Position numbers and translations under genes: made by a program. Shown piece after piece: positions 11,346 through 20,152 of a DNA stretch of 64,000 bases (position 1 is the stretch's first letter; each line of letters opens with the position of its first letter). This DNA comes from Anisus vortex (taxonomy: Eukaryota > Mollusca > Gastropoda > Planorbidae). The notes beneath the pieces are model-generated. The model worked only from the letters and a program-made list of their open reading frames with translations. It had not been told where the DNA came from and searched no databases. The stretch is from NCBI GenBank assembly GCA_949126835.1, contig OX421494.1, positions 18,587,038 through 18,651,037 of the forward strand, written 5' to 3'.

Positions 11346-11903
11346 CTCCCTTTCTTTGAAAACTAAGTTTACCATTTCCACTTCACTACAAAACTAAAAT
11401 ATCGAATCGGTAATGTCGGCAAATACATATCTAATTAATTATAACGATTGCGCATTTTTTTTATATTCATGAAGCCACGATTGTGGCTTTCCTTTTGCGC
11501 ATGCTTTTTTTTTATAGCTTTGGCTCGCAAAAAAAACATAAAAAGATAACTCGCTTTGTTTCGGCTACATTGTGCCACAAACACATTGTGTCGTTTTCAT
11601 TCATATTTTTTTCGTAAAAACGAACATATCCGAAAACTTTTGTTACTTCCGTCAAAGGCAGCCATGTTTTTTCGTATAATATGTTCCTCGATTCGCAAAT
11701 GGGTGGAAGGTATTCGTGACTATTCCAAAGGCTACGATGCTGAAAATTTGATAGAATGTATTGTTAGTCGGAACAAGTCTGCCGGCCAAGTTTCGGCTCG
11801 ATTGGACGACGGGAAGTAGTCGGAAAATCGATGCAAAGTTTTGCTATCAAGCAAGCAGACAGACAGACAGACAGACAGAAAATACAAGTTAATAGAAAGG
11901 GAG
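11346..11903. mobile_element. Mariner-like MITE, short copy (558 bp)
   Basis: Terminal inverted repeats CTCCCTTTCTTTG and AATAGAAAGGGAG, flanked by TA. About 35 bp of flank (AAGAAAACC-TAAAAACAG and on to TTTTTATTATA) precedes both this copy and the one at 10163, so the pair arose by segmental tandem duplication rather than two independent insertions. Non-autonomous. Confidence 0.75.
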
Positions 11904-12469
11904 TAAAATGAAGGAGAGTCTGTAAATACTTGTAGGCCCTAATTGTAATGTATAAGATAAAAAAAAAAGATCAGATTAAATGCAAAGAACTAGATCTACG
12001 AGAGAACGTTAGGCCTAAAACCCTCATATACGAAATATAAATAAGCCGAATAGGTTTGTATAATGTACCATACATTCTTACTTCATTTTGATTTTAAATT
12101 GTCTTTATTATTTTATATAAAAACAAATAAGATAGTTTCTGTCCAACTGAGACAAATGAAATCGATGTTGTCGACTTTTTATAACATTCACACAAAAATG
12201 CCAAATGAAGCAGCACTTGTGTATTTTAGTGCATATACACCCCGTCCCCCCGCATCTTAATTAGTTCAATGCGCATCTTTAGTCACATTGCGTGTCAAAT
12301 CTTCTCCATATGTCTCTTTTAGATGCTAGATTTTGCAAGTGATTGCCTCTTTAGCTAGTCTTCTCTGCATGTCCTGCAAAACATTAAGATGCATCATTTG
12401 TCCTTTAAGTCTAATCTTGAACTTTTGGTGCTATTTTGTTGTTGTATGGATTGTCTGCACCTACACAAT

Positions 12470-12605
12470 TATATTTATTGGTCCCCATAGAGGCTGTAAT
12501 AACACCTCTCCAGCGAACACAATCTTTGGCGGCTCCATTCAGTTTTTACCTCATGAGGCCGACAGCCTTTACCTTGCAGACTTTCTTTAATTCTGTTTTG
12601 GTCTG
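12470..12605 (-). mobile_element. Possible LINE C-terminal fragment
   Basis: Minus-strand translation includes NGAAKDCVRWRGVITASMG, which resembles the D-R-x-x-W-R tail at the end of many non-LTR reverse transcriptases. Short and isolated; weak call. Confidence 0.35.
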
Positions 12606-12984
12606 CGTACTAGTCTCTTTTCCTGAGGGTTCCATTGTAGTGCTTATAAGATAGTGAACTTTTACAAAAAAAAAAACTAGATGAACTAAAAAAAATGGTG
12701 ATCTAACTGGAGTATGTATTTTCACACAGAAAAATGCCAACTGATAAGATTATCCAACAAAAATAAACAAATTAACAATAACAAACTACTTCAGTCATGG
12801 TAAAGAAGTAACCCAAACAAACAATGCAAAGTACTTAGTAGTAATAGGAGTAATAATAAATGATAAGTTACCTTGGAATCCTCATATTGATGAAGTAATA
12901 CAAATCTAACAAAACTTTAGGATTTATAAACAGGAACTATTATAAATGTAATAAAAATATAAAACTTAAATGCTATCTCACATT

Positions 12985-13476
12985 AGTTAGGCCTATAATA
13001 ATAATAGTAATAATAATAATATTTGTATGGCGCTGCCAACAAACATAATGTAAGCTTAGAGCGCGTTTAACGTTTAACATACAACTAAGAATACGGATAT
13101 TACCCTAGGCCAGGTGACAGAGCTAAATTGATGATTAAAAAAAAGACAAAATAAATAAATGTAGTATTAACCGACCCAACCCATAAGTAAGCATGTTAAA
13201 TGTTATCTAAGGTAAATATGGAAATAATGAGTTTTTAAGTTCTTTTTGAAAGAAACAATAGAGCTTGTTCGCCTCAATTGAATGAAAAGTAGATCCAACA
13301 CATTCGGACCGGATACGGAGAAGGCTCTAATGCCAACGGTCGTCAGAGAGAAACTTGGGCTATTCCAGAAGCGATGAGTTGGCAGAACGAAGTGTTCTTT
13401 GCGGGACATATGGTGTGATTAGTTCCTTGAGATAGGACGGAAACTCGTTGTTAAAAACGCACTGATGGCAAAGTTC
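12985..13476. repeat. Dispersed repeat preceding the truncated LINE
   Basis: This begins with ATAATA microsatellite sequence, then TATGGCGCTGCCAACA and an unusually non-AT-rich stretch to about 13470. There is no open frame of note. I recall similar text from molluscan dispersed repeats but cannot name the family. Confidence 0.4.
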
Positions 13477-13517
13477 AACACTGTTCAACATCTTCCTAGA
13501 GAGAATCATGTCAGATG

Positions 13518-13525
13518 CACTAGAG
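13518..13525. repeat. Left 8-bp target site duplication of the hAT element
   Basis: CACTAGAG, identical to 16392-16399 on the other side of the element. Confidence 0.92.
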
Positions 13526-16391
13526 CAGGGGTTCCCAACCCTGTGCCCGCGGGCGCCATGGCGCCCGCGATTCGTATGTGCCCGCCTCTCACTATTCGAC
13601 AGAGACAGAATTTTTTTCATAAACATTATTTTAAAATATGATTTATTTTTATTCATTTGTTAGAGTTTTAATTTTTTTTTGACTGCCTAGGTTTATTAAA
13701 TATGTTCGATACTTGTCCCAACTTGTCTAGCGGCGAGCCAGACTGCACTATTTACGCTAGCCTGGAACGGCTAGTGCCATTTGCACATCACACCTTGTAC
13801 ACGCAGAAAACCCGAAGTGAACGAATGGAACGAACACCACGAACTGATCCGATAAAAGCCGAAGGCGCCAAATCACAAAGCACATAACTCTGATTGCTTC
13901 TGCGATCATCGGCTCACTTCGGGTTTTCCGCGTGTACATGGAGTGATGCGCAAAAAGCATTCCCCGCCTGGAACCGCGTTGTTGTCATTGTGATTGCTGC
14001 CCTGTTCGGGTCGCGACAGTTAGATAATAGACATGTTCGTCAGACAAAACACGAATTAGGAGTTTTCTATAAAAAAAAAAAATTAACAGGCTAAAAGCGA
14101 GGTGCGTAATTTATTGTATTCATAAGCGATGATCTATTAATAAACTATTATTATTGAGTAGATAGTTATAGTTCTTGTTATAATATATTTATGCATATTA
14201 TGCAGAACAGACTTGCGCTATAACATTGATATTATATTGTAGTTCAATTATTTTATTTTTTTTATTATTAAAAGACAACGAACCTATAACTTTAACACTG
14301 ACTGGGAGGAATCATATTGTTTCGTTAATTTGAAAAATAAATGCGTTTGTTTATTGTGTGGTAGTAGCATTGCAGGGCCGAAAAAACATAACGTTGAACG
14401 ACGCTTTCAGACAAATCATGGCACTTTTAATGTGAATTATCCTCTTAAATCTGAAGTAAGAAAGAAAAAAATTTGTAATCTAAAATCAAGTCTAACAGCA
14501 CAACAGACTGTTTTCACTAGACATGTGGAAAATTCTAAAAAGGCCACCATTGCTTCTTTCAAAATATCTCACATGCTCGCAAAAAAGAAGAAACCTTTCA
14601 TTGATGGTGAGTTGTTTAAGGAACTATTTTTGACTGGTGCCGATTGTTTGTTTGATGGATTTTCTAACAAACGTGAGATTGTCTCAGCAATACAAGACTT
14701 ACAGTTGTCAGATAACACAGTCACAAGAAGAATACATGCAATTTCAACAGACATACAAACTCAGTTAAAAACTGACTTGAAAATATGTGACTGGTTCTCG
14801 CTACAATTTGACGAGTCAACAGATATATCAGACACCGCACAGTTAGCAGTTATGGTGAGAATGGTGTTTAGTAACTTCACAGTAAAAGAGGATATGTTAC
14901 AAATATTACCTATGAAAGGACAGACAAGGGGTGAGGATATTTATAATACATTCAAAACATACGCCAAGTCAATAAATATGCCTTTGCACAAGCTGTCTGC
15001 AATAACCAGTGATGGGGCGCCAGCAATGATGGGTAAAAACAAAGGATTTATTGCCCTCTGCATGAAGGATGATTCATTTTCAAACTTCATGTCCTACCAT
15101 TTTATTATCCACCAGGAAGCTCTGTGTTGTAAAATTTTGCCATTAGAACACGTCATGAAAATAGTTACAAAAATAATCAATTCTATTCGAGCAGCTCCTT
15201 TGCAACACCGACTTTTCAAGGCCCTGTTAGAAGATACTGAAGATAAAGAACATGATCTTATTCTGCATACTGAAGTACGTTGGCTCAGTAAAGGAAAGGT
15301 TCTTACAAGATTTGTGAGTTTAATTGAAGAAATAAAAACATTTATAAAAGATAGAAAGGAAAATTATGATGAACTAGCTGACTCTGGCTGGCTGATTGAT
15401 TTGGGATTTCTCACAGACATCATGGAAAAATTGAATTCTTTAAATTTGGAGTTGCAGGGTAAAGACAAAAGCATAGCTGAAATGATAAGCTCTGTAAAGT
15501 CATTTAAAGCTAAATTGGATTTGTTGATATCAAATCTGCAGATTAATTCTCTCGTGCATTTCCCACACATGAAGAAAAGGCTAGGTGACAATGAATTAAA
15601 TGGGACATTATTTATTAAGCATCTTCAAGAGTTAAAAAAACAGTTTGAAGAGAGATTTTTGCAGTTTAAACATATTGAGCCAATAGTTTCCTTCTGTATC
15701 AATCCTTTTACTTGCCAAATAAATGTTATGGAAATAGCCGCATGTATTGCAGATTTTGTTCAAGGTAAGACAGAAGAACTAGAGTTAGAAATTTTGAACC
15801 TTAAGAATGATATTTTGCTAAAATTCTTAATGTCAGAGGACTTTTGGAATACAGTGGATAGAGAAAAGTTCCCATTGTTGAAAAAAGCGGCATATAAAAT
15901 TGAATCATTTTTCAGTTCGACATATTTATGCGAATCATTGTTTTCAAACATGAACTTAATAAAATCAAGATATAGATCTCGAAGCACCGATGAGCATCTT
16001 TATGATTGTCTGCTAACAGGATTATCGTCATACGCTCCTAATTATGAAGCTCTGGCCAATGAAATGCAATGCCAAAGATCACATTGACATTATTATATTT
16101 TTTAATTTAATGTTTTCTTTGTATTTGTGTGTTTTGTTTACTTTCTTTACGTTTTGTAAATACATTTCTCTGTGTGTATGCAATTTGAAAAAAATGCCAA
16201 ATAATTTTATTATTTTGAAACATTTTTGTTTTTTATTTATTAATACATTATGACTATAAGAAAATAAAAATAAAAATTATGGGAAAATGACAAGTTATGG
16301 AAGTAGTTTGTCGATTTAAAATAGGTGGTGCTCGCCACCCTACCGATATTTTAGAATGTGCTCTAGAGTAAGAAAAGGTTGGGAACCCCTG
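13526..16391 (+). mobile_element. Full-length autonomous-type hAT transposon (2866 bp)
   Basis: The ends are perfect 15-bp terminal inverted repeats: CAGGGGTTCCCAACC on the left and its complement at 16377-16391. Both are flanked by the identical 8-bp duplication CACTAGAG, the hallmark of hAT insertion. Just inside the left end is a perfect 22-bp palindrome (13548-13569, centred on GCCATGGC). Inside the right end is a weaker hairpin, GGTGG-x-CCACC. It carries one long transposase reading frame. It interrupts the reading frame of an RTE-like LINE. Intact ends, matching duplication and open frame indicate a recent insertion. Confidence 0.93.
14330..16087 (+). CDS. hAT transposase, BED-finger/GTF2IRD2-EPM2AIP1-like type
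   Basis: A 585-codon uninterrupted frame ending in TGA. Numbering here starts at an in-frame TTG; no ATG lies between it and the upstream stop at 14240-14242, so the first part may come from a spliced exon (possible acceptor near 14274) or the start may be lost. Upstream in-frame residues FNTDWEESYCF fit the usual lead-in to a BED zinc finger. The finger follows: CLLC at 7-10, then NVERRFQTNH, where the first zinc-binding His is replaced by Arg. Candidate RNase-H-like catalytic residues are D161 in LQFDESTDIS, D228 in AITSDGAPAMMG and E535 in LCESLFS. IIHQEALCCK and EVRWLSKGK are also family motifs, and the C-terminal hAT dimerisation segment ends SLFSNMNLIKSRYRSRS. The protein would bind the element's ends and catalyse cut-and-paste transposition. 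A defective finger could limit activity. Confidence 0.9.
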   Translation: MKNKCVCLLCGSSIAGPKKHNVERRFQTNHGTFNVNYPLKSEVRKKKICNLKSSLTAQQTVFTRHVENSKKATIASFKISHMLAKKKKPFIDGELFKELFLTGADCLFDGFSNKREIVSAIQDLQLSDNTVTRRIHAISTDIQTQLKTDLKICDWFSLQFDESTDISDTAQLAVMVRMVFSNFTVKEDMLQILPMKGQTRGEDIYNTFKTYAKSINMPLHKLSAITSDGAPAMMGKNKGFIALCMKDDSFSNFMSYHFIIHQEALCCKILPLEHVMKIVTKIINSIRAAPLQHRLFKALLEDTEDKEHDLILHTEVRWLSKGKVLTRFVSLIEEIKTFIKDRKENYDELADSGWLIDLGFLTDIMEKLNSLNLELQGKDKSIAEMISSVKSFKAKLDLLISNLQINSLVHFPHMKKRLGDNELNGTLFIKHLQELKKQFEERFLQFKHIEPIVSFCINPFTCQINVMEIAACIADFVQGKTEELELEILNLKNDILLKFLMSEDFWNTVDREKFPLLKKAAYKIESFFSSTYLCESLFSNMNLIKSRYRSRSTDEHLYDCLLTGLSSYAPNYEALANEMQCQRSH

Positions 16392-16399
16392 CACTAGAG
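16392..16399. repeat. Right 8-bp target site duplication of the hAT element
   Basis: CACTAGAG, matching 13518-13525. Confidence 0.92.
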
Positions 16400-17349
16400 G
16401 ATCATGAAGGGACAATCAGCATAAATGGCAGAAGGATCACCAACCTTCGATTCGCAGATGATATAGATGGACTGGCCGGGAGTGAGGAAGAATTAGCCAA
16501 TCTAGTGGAGCGACTGGACAAAACTTCCGCATCCTATGGCATGCAAATCAGTGCCGAAAAGACTAAATTAATGACTAGTAACACCAGCGGCATGACCACG
16601 CAGATCAAGATTGGTGGGCAGAGTTTGGAAACAGTTAGCAGCTTCAAGTACTTAGGAGCTATTGTATCCCAAGTACCAGAAGTAATGTCCAGGATTGCCC
16701 AGACAACAGCATCACTAAAGAGGTTCAAGACAATATGGAAAGACAAGAACCTAGCCCTCAGCACCAAAATCAGGCTGATGCGCTCACTGGTCCTCTCCAT
16801 TTTCTTATATGCTTGCGAGTCATGGACACTAACAGCGGAGCTGGAAAATAAGATAAACGCCATGGAAATGAGATGCTTCAGGACCCTGCTCGGTATCTGT
16901 TACAAAGACCATATCTCCAACGAACAGATAAGAAAAAGAATACAACAGGAAATTGGAAAGTATGAAGACCTGCTGGCTACATCCAAGAAAAGAAAATTGG
17001 AATGGTATGGCCACGTCACCAGAACCAACGGGCTTGCAAAGACCATCCTGCAGGGTACCACCAGAGGAGGCAGAAAGAGAGGAAGACCAAAGAAACGTTG
17101 GGAAGATAATATCAGGGAATGGACAGGTACAAAACTGTGTGAGGCAATGAGAACGGCTGAGAAACGGGAGGAGTGGAGGAGGCTGGTTTACATGTCATTT
17201 GTGGCGCCCCAACGGTCTAACAGACTACGGGATATGTAGGATGTAGGATGTAGGTAGGATGGCAAAGTAGCGCCACTTTATACTCAATTCTGGCTTTCAC
17301 GGGGAGCCAAAGGAGCGAGCGTTGAAGGGCGGTTCCCGAGTCTCATTTA

Positions 17350-17640
17350 TCTTATTTTATACATTACAGACGCTCCTTCTATAAAGAAGATTATTGCGTC
17401 CTACGCTCATCCGTGGTCCGAGTCTAGTCTTGCATTTTTATTAATGTTTTAAATGATGTTAAGTTACTGGTTTTCCTGGTTTGTTCAGGCAACCTATTCC
17501 ATGCCCGAATGCCACTCGGGAAGAAAGAGTACTTATATGCTTTTGTTCTCGCATAAGGGACAAGGAAAGTGTTTTTGTCTTTTTGTTTATCTGAGCTTTG
17601 CAACAGGTTGTCATTGTGTTGTATTTCTAAATTAGAGTTT
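17350..17640 (-). mobile_element. LINE remnant, family X C-terminus
   Basis: Begins on the plus strand with ACATTACAGACGCTCCTTCT and TATAAAGAAGATTATTGCG, the reverse of the family 3' end. It then has TTTTCCTGGTTTGTTCAGGC, the reverse of the NGLPEQTRK coding segment. A closely similar layout occurs at 3840-4140 and 26040-26275. Confidence 0.7.
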
Positions 17641-18240
17641 AATGCCTTGTTTTGACTTGCACATAACCAAACGCGCAGTACTGTTCTGTATTAGCTGTAG
17701 CCTGGCGATTTTGTCATCGGGCAGGCCAACTAGCAGGGCGTTACAATAGTCGAAACGCGAAAGTATCAGGGCGACTGCCATTGTCTTTGCAGAATCAGTG
17801 GACAAATATGGTCGTATTTGGCCGAGTCTACGTAATTGTAGATATAGACCTCTGCACAGATGAGATATATGATGGTCGAAAGACGGCGTGGGATCCAATA
17901 AAACACCAAGATTAATCACTTTGTCATCAAATGGCACCTGACAGTTTATCACGGTGATAGATTCTGGACCAGTGAATTTGGCCAAGTTACTCTTGGTCCA
18001 ATTCTAATTATCTCTTGTTTTTTCCTCATTCATTTTAAGCCCGTTTCTCCCCGACCACGAATAGACGTTGGCGATTGCACAACTGACCCTTGCAGCGAGA
18101 CGAGGGGCCTAAAGAGGCACCGCATGATCGTACAGTTGTGTGTCATCAGCGTAGAAGTGATAAGATAATCCGAACGGTTTGATGACCTGGCCGAGTGGAT
18201 ACACATACATAGCAAACATCACTGGTCCCAGAACAGCATA
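17641..18240 (-). mobile_element. CR1/jockey-type LINE reverse transcriptase fragment
   Basis: Minus-strand translation from about 18230 gives GPVMFAMYVYPLGQVI and then YHFYADDTQLYDH, the catalytic YADD box, near 18130-18160. After a damaged stretch follows an open segment (17985-17632) with INLGVLLDPTPSFDHHISHL, then LILSRFDYCNALLVGLPDDK and ARLQLIQNSTARLV. These are the standard thumb motifs of CR1/jockey-like reverse transcriptases. One or more stops and shifts between the two parts make it a pseudogene. Confidence 0.85.
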
Positions 18241-18246
18241 TGCATC

Positions 18247-18396
18247 ATGTGTAGCCTATGGAACCCATCAACTAAAGAGAACATTTACAAATTCGAACAA
18301 ATTCAGAAAAGAGCTGCAAGGTTCATTACTATCGAATATTCACAACTGACAAGAGTAACACCAATAGTCAAATCACTAAACCTAGAAACACTCGAG
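18247..18396 (+). mobile_element. LINE reverse-transcriptase fragment, family X
   Basis: Translation gives SLWNPSTKENIYKFEQIQKR, then AARFITIEYSQLTRVTPIVK and SLNLETLEQSR. It is the same family as 9730-10120. It is cut at its right end by the family-A MITE beginning at 18397. Confidence 0.8.
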
Positions 18397-18539
18397 CAAA
18401 GCCGGCAATCTTTTAATAATAGTGTGCCAAAACGTGATTTCTAATTCATTCTGCGTGCCAACTGCCTAAAAGTCATCAAGCATTAGCACAGCGGTTCCCA
18501 GCCTGTGGGTCGCGACCCCTTTGGGGTCATGGGGTCGCC

Positions 18540-18690
18540 AAGGACCGTAGGCAAAACACTTATTTTTGATGGTCTTTTTGAGGCTTTCCACATCATATAC
18601 AGCACAGTACTCTTCGATGGCGCCACCTCACAACCCTCCCCAGTGTGTAAAGGAGTCAAACAGGGACGTTTCCTGGCACCAACACTCTTT
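18540..18690 (+). mobile_element. LINE reverse-transcriptase scrap
   Basis: Translation contains IYSTVLFDGATSQPSPVCKG and then VKQGRFLAPTLFS. This matches the finger/palm segment of non-LTR reverse transcriptases, where the usual text is VKQGC-LAPTLFS. It lies inside the family-B hAT element and is cut by the MITE at 18700. Confidence 0.65.
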
Positions 18691-18699
18691 AGTCCAGAC

Positions 18700-18901
18700 C
18701 AGGGAATGGCAACCTTTTGATAATAGTGTGCCAAAGTGGGATTTCTAATTCATTCAGCGTGCCAACAGCCTAAAAGTCAGCCTGCGCACTCTATATCTTA
18801 TAGAAGATACTTGAATAGTTTTTTAGGTAGTCTTCTGCGTACCATTGAAAATCGTTTTGCATAATAAGTCTGGCACGCTTTCCGTAGGTTGCCGATCCCT
18901 G
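18700..18901. mobile_element. hAT MITE family A, intact 202-bp copy
   Basis: Starts CAGGGAATGGCAACCTTTTG and ends GTAGGTTGCCGATCCCTG. Target duplication GTCCAGAC (18692-18699) and GTCTAGAC (18902-18909), one mismatch. The interior matches the arms of the copy at 18397-21185 (AATAGTGTGCCAAA, TTCTAATTCATTC). Confidence 0.88.
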
Positions 18902-19717
18902 GTCTAGACTATTCCTCTTTTGTTTTCATTCTTCAAACCTTAAAAATAAGGCTTTTCAAAAAAAATAATATTAACTTCGATCGATATCGTAATCTTCACA
19001 TACTCTTAAAAGAAGTAAATGCGTACCAATGAAAACAAGTTAGTAGCTCAAAAGGTGTTTTAAGAATTACATTTATAATGTGAAAATATTAATTAATAGA
19101 TTGTTCATTTTACTTATTTTTATCAATTTGAGTAGGCCTACTGGTACTGGTATACGCATAATATACAATATTTTATTTTTCTCAAATGCAAATTGTGTAG
19201 TAAAACTTAAAACTAGGACTATTATCGCCCTTGATTAGATTTAGTAAGCATTTGTTTAATTTTCTTTTAAATATCGAGTTCGTTCACGTTGAATTTTTTT
19301 TAAGAAATTAAAAAAATATGGTTTTAATAATATACCAACATTATCATAAATATTAATGGGTCAAAGAACCATTTTATGGGGTCACCTAAGACCACCGTAA
19401 AATACATATTTTATCAGTCTACAGGCGGGCCCACCCACATGCAGACACAGAATAGACACAGAATATAAATAATTTATAATTCTATACTTATTCTGTGCAT
19501 GCAGATACATCCACATACGAGTACCAGACGTGATGACATCAGCGCACCAACCCCACCACATACCCTACCTACTTTTAACAGTTGCAAAAACAGTCGGATG
19601 CCCCGAATGACTATTTGACACTGAACTGTAGAGAGGAAAAATGTAAAAAAGGGTTTTGAGCTTCGTGATAAACTCAGAACTCTTTAACTTTAAAACAATA
19701 ATAATAAATAATGGTAA

Positions 19718-20152
19718 TCTATATATATAAAAAGACAGTGTTAAGCCCCGCGAGGATCCCCATTGGTCAATTTTAAAACACGTGTGTCACTGACCTATCT
19801 AGGCCTAGCCCAATATACCGTCTAATAATTTTTCACATCGGACATGTGTCTTCGATAGCTCAGTGGTAAACGTAGTGGACTGCCATACGGGCGACCAGGG
19901 ATCGATTCTCCAGTTAGACTATACGTTTTTTTTCGACAATTAATTTTTCAAACTTTTAAAAACAAAAGACATTGTAAATCTATAGACAATATAGATTTTG
20001 TTAAATAAAAATATTCGACTTTTTTTTTACCCTATTACAATATTTATTTACTTTCCTAAAAGTATTCAGTAAGTGTAGTTTATAAATTTGTTATCTGCAC
20101 CCCAGACAGTCCTTTTTTTTTTCACCCGGGCAACGCCGGGCAATGAAGCTTG
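19718..20152 (+). mobile_element. Non-autonomous Helitron (~435 bp)
   Basis: The 5' end is TCTATATATATAAAAAGACA, a typical animal Helitron start. The 3' end has the GC hairpin CCCGGGCAACGCCGGG followed about 8 bases later by CTTG, close to the usual CTAG. The flanking bases are A on the left and T on the right, the Helitron target pattern, with no duplication. The interior includes a tRNA-like segment (19853-19921). No Rep/helicase coding sequence is present. Confidence 0.75.
19853..19921 (+). other. tRNA-like segment (Pol III A and B boxes) inside the Helitron
   Basis: GATAGCTCAGTGGTAAACG fits a polymerase III A box. GGGATCGATTC, about 35 bases on, fits a B box. GCC stands where an anticodon would be, vaguely tRNA-Gly-like. 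Stem pairing is poor and no clean acceptor stem can be drawn, so it is more likely a tRNA-derived relic than a working tRNA gene. Confidence 0.45.

Larger units (their letters stand above)
13477..17262 (+). mobile_element. 5'-truncated RTE-like LINE, split by a hAT transposon
   Basis: The left part (13477-13525) encodes TLFNIFLERIMSDALE. The right part (16400-17239) continues in frame with DHEGTISINGRRITNLRFAD and includes the catalytic FADDID box of reverse transcriptase, SFKYLGAIV, LRYACESWTL-like sequence and the KRGRPKKRWEDN tail, ending QRSNRLRDM plus stop. Removing 13526-16391 and one copy of CACTAGAG restores the frame exactly. The 3' end after the stop is a short tandem GATGTAG-type tail, as in RTE-clade LINEs. 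Truncation at the left end is the usual LINE pattern. Clade assignment is from memory. Confidence 0.85.

Noticed and set aside
13360..13656. 98-codon minus-strand frame
   Set aside because: It spans the junction between an unrelated repeat and the hAT element, so it cannot be an ancestral gene.
19853..19921. Functional tRNA-Gly gene
   Set aside because: A and B boxes are present but the cloverleaf stems do not pair, and it sits inside a Helitron.
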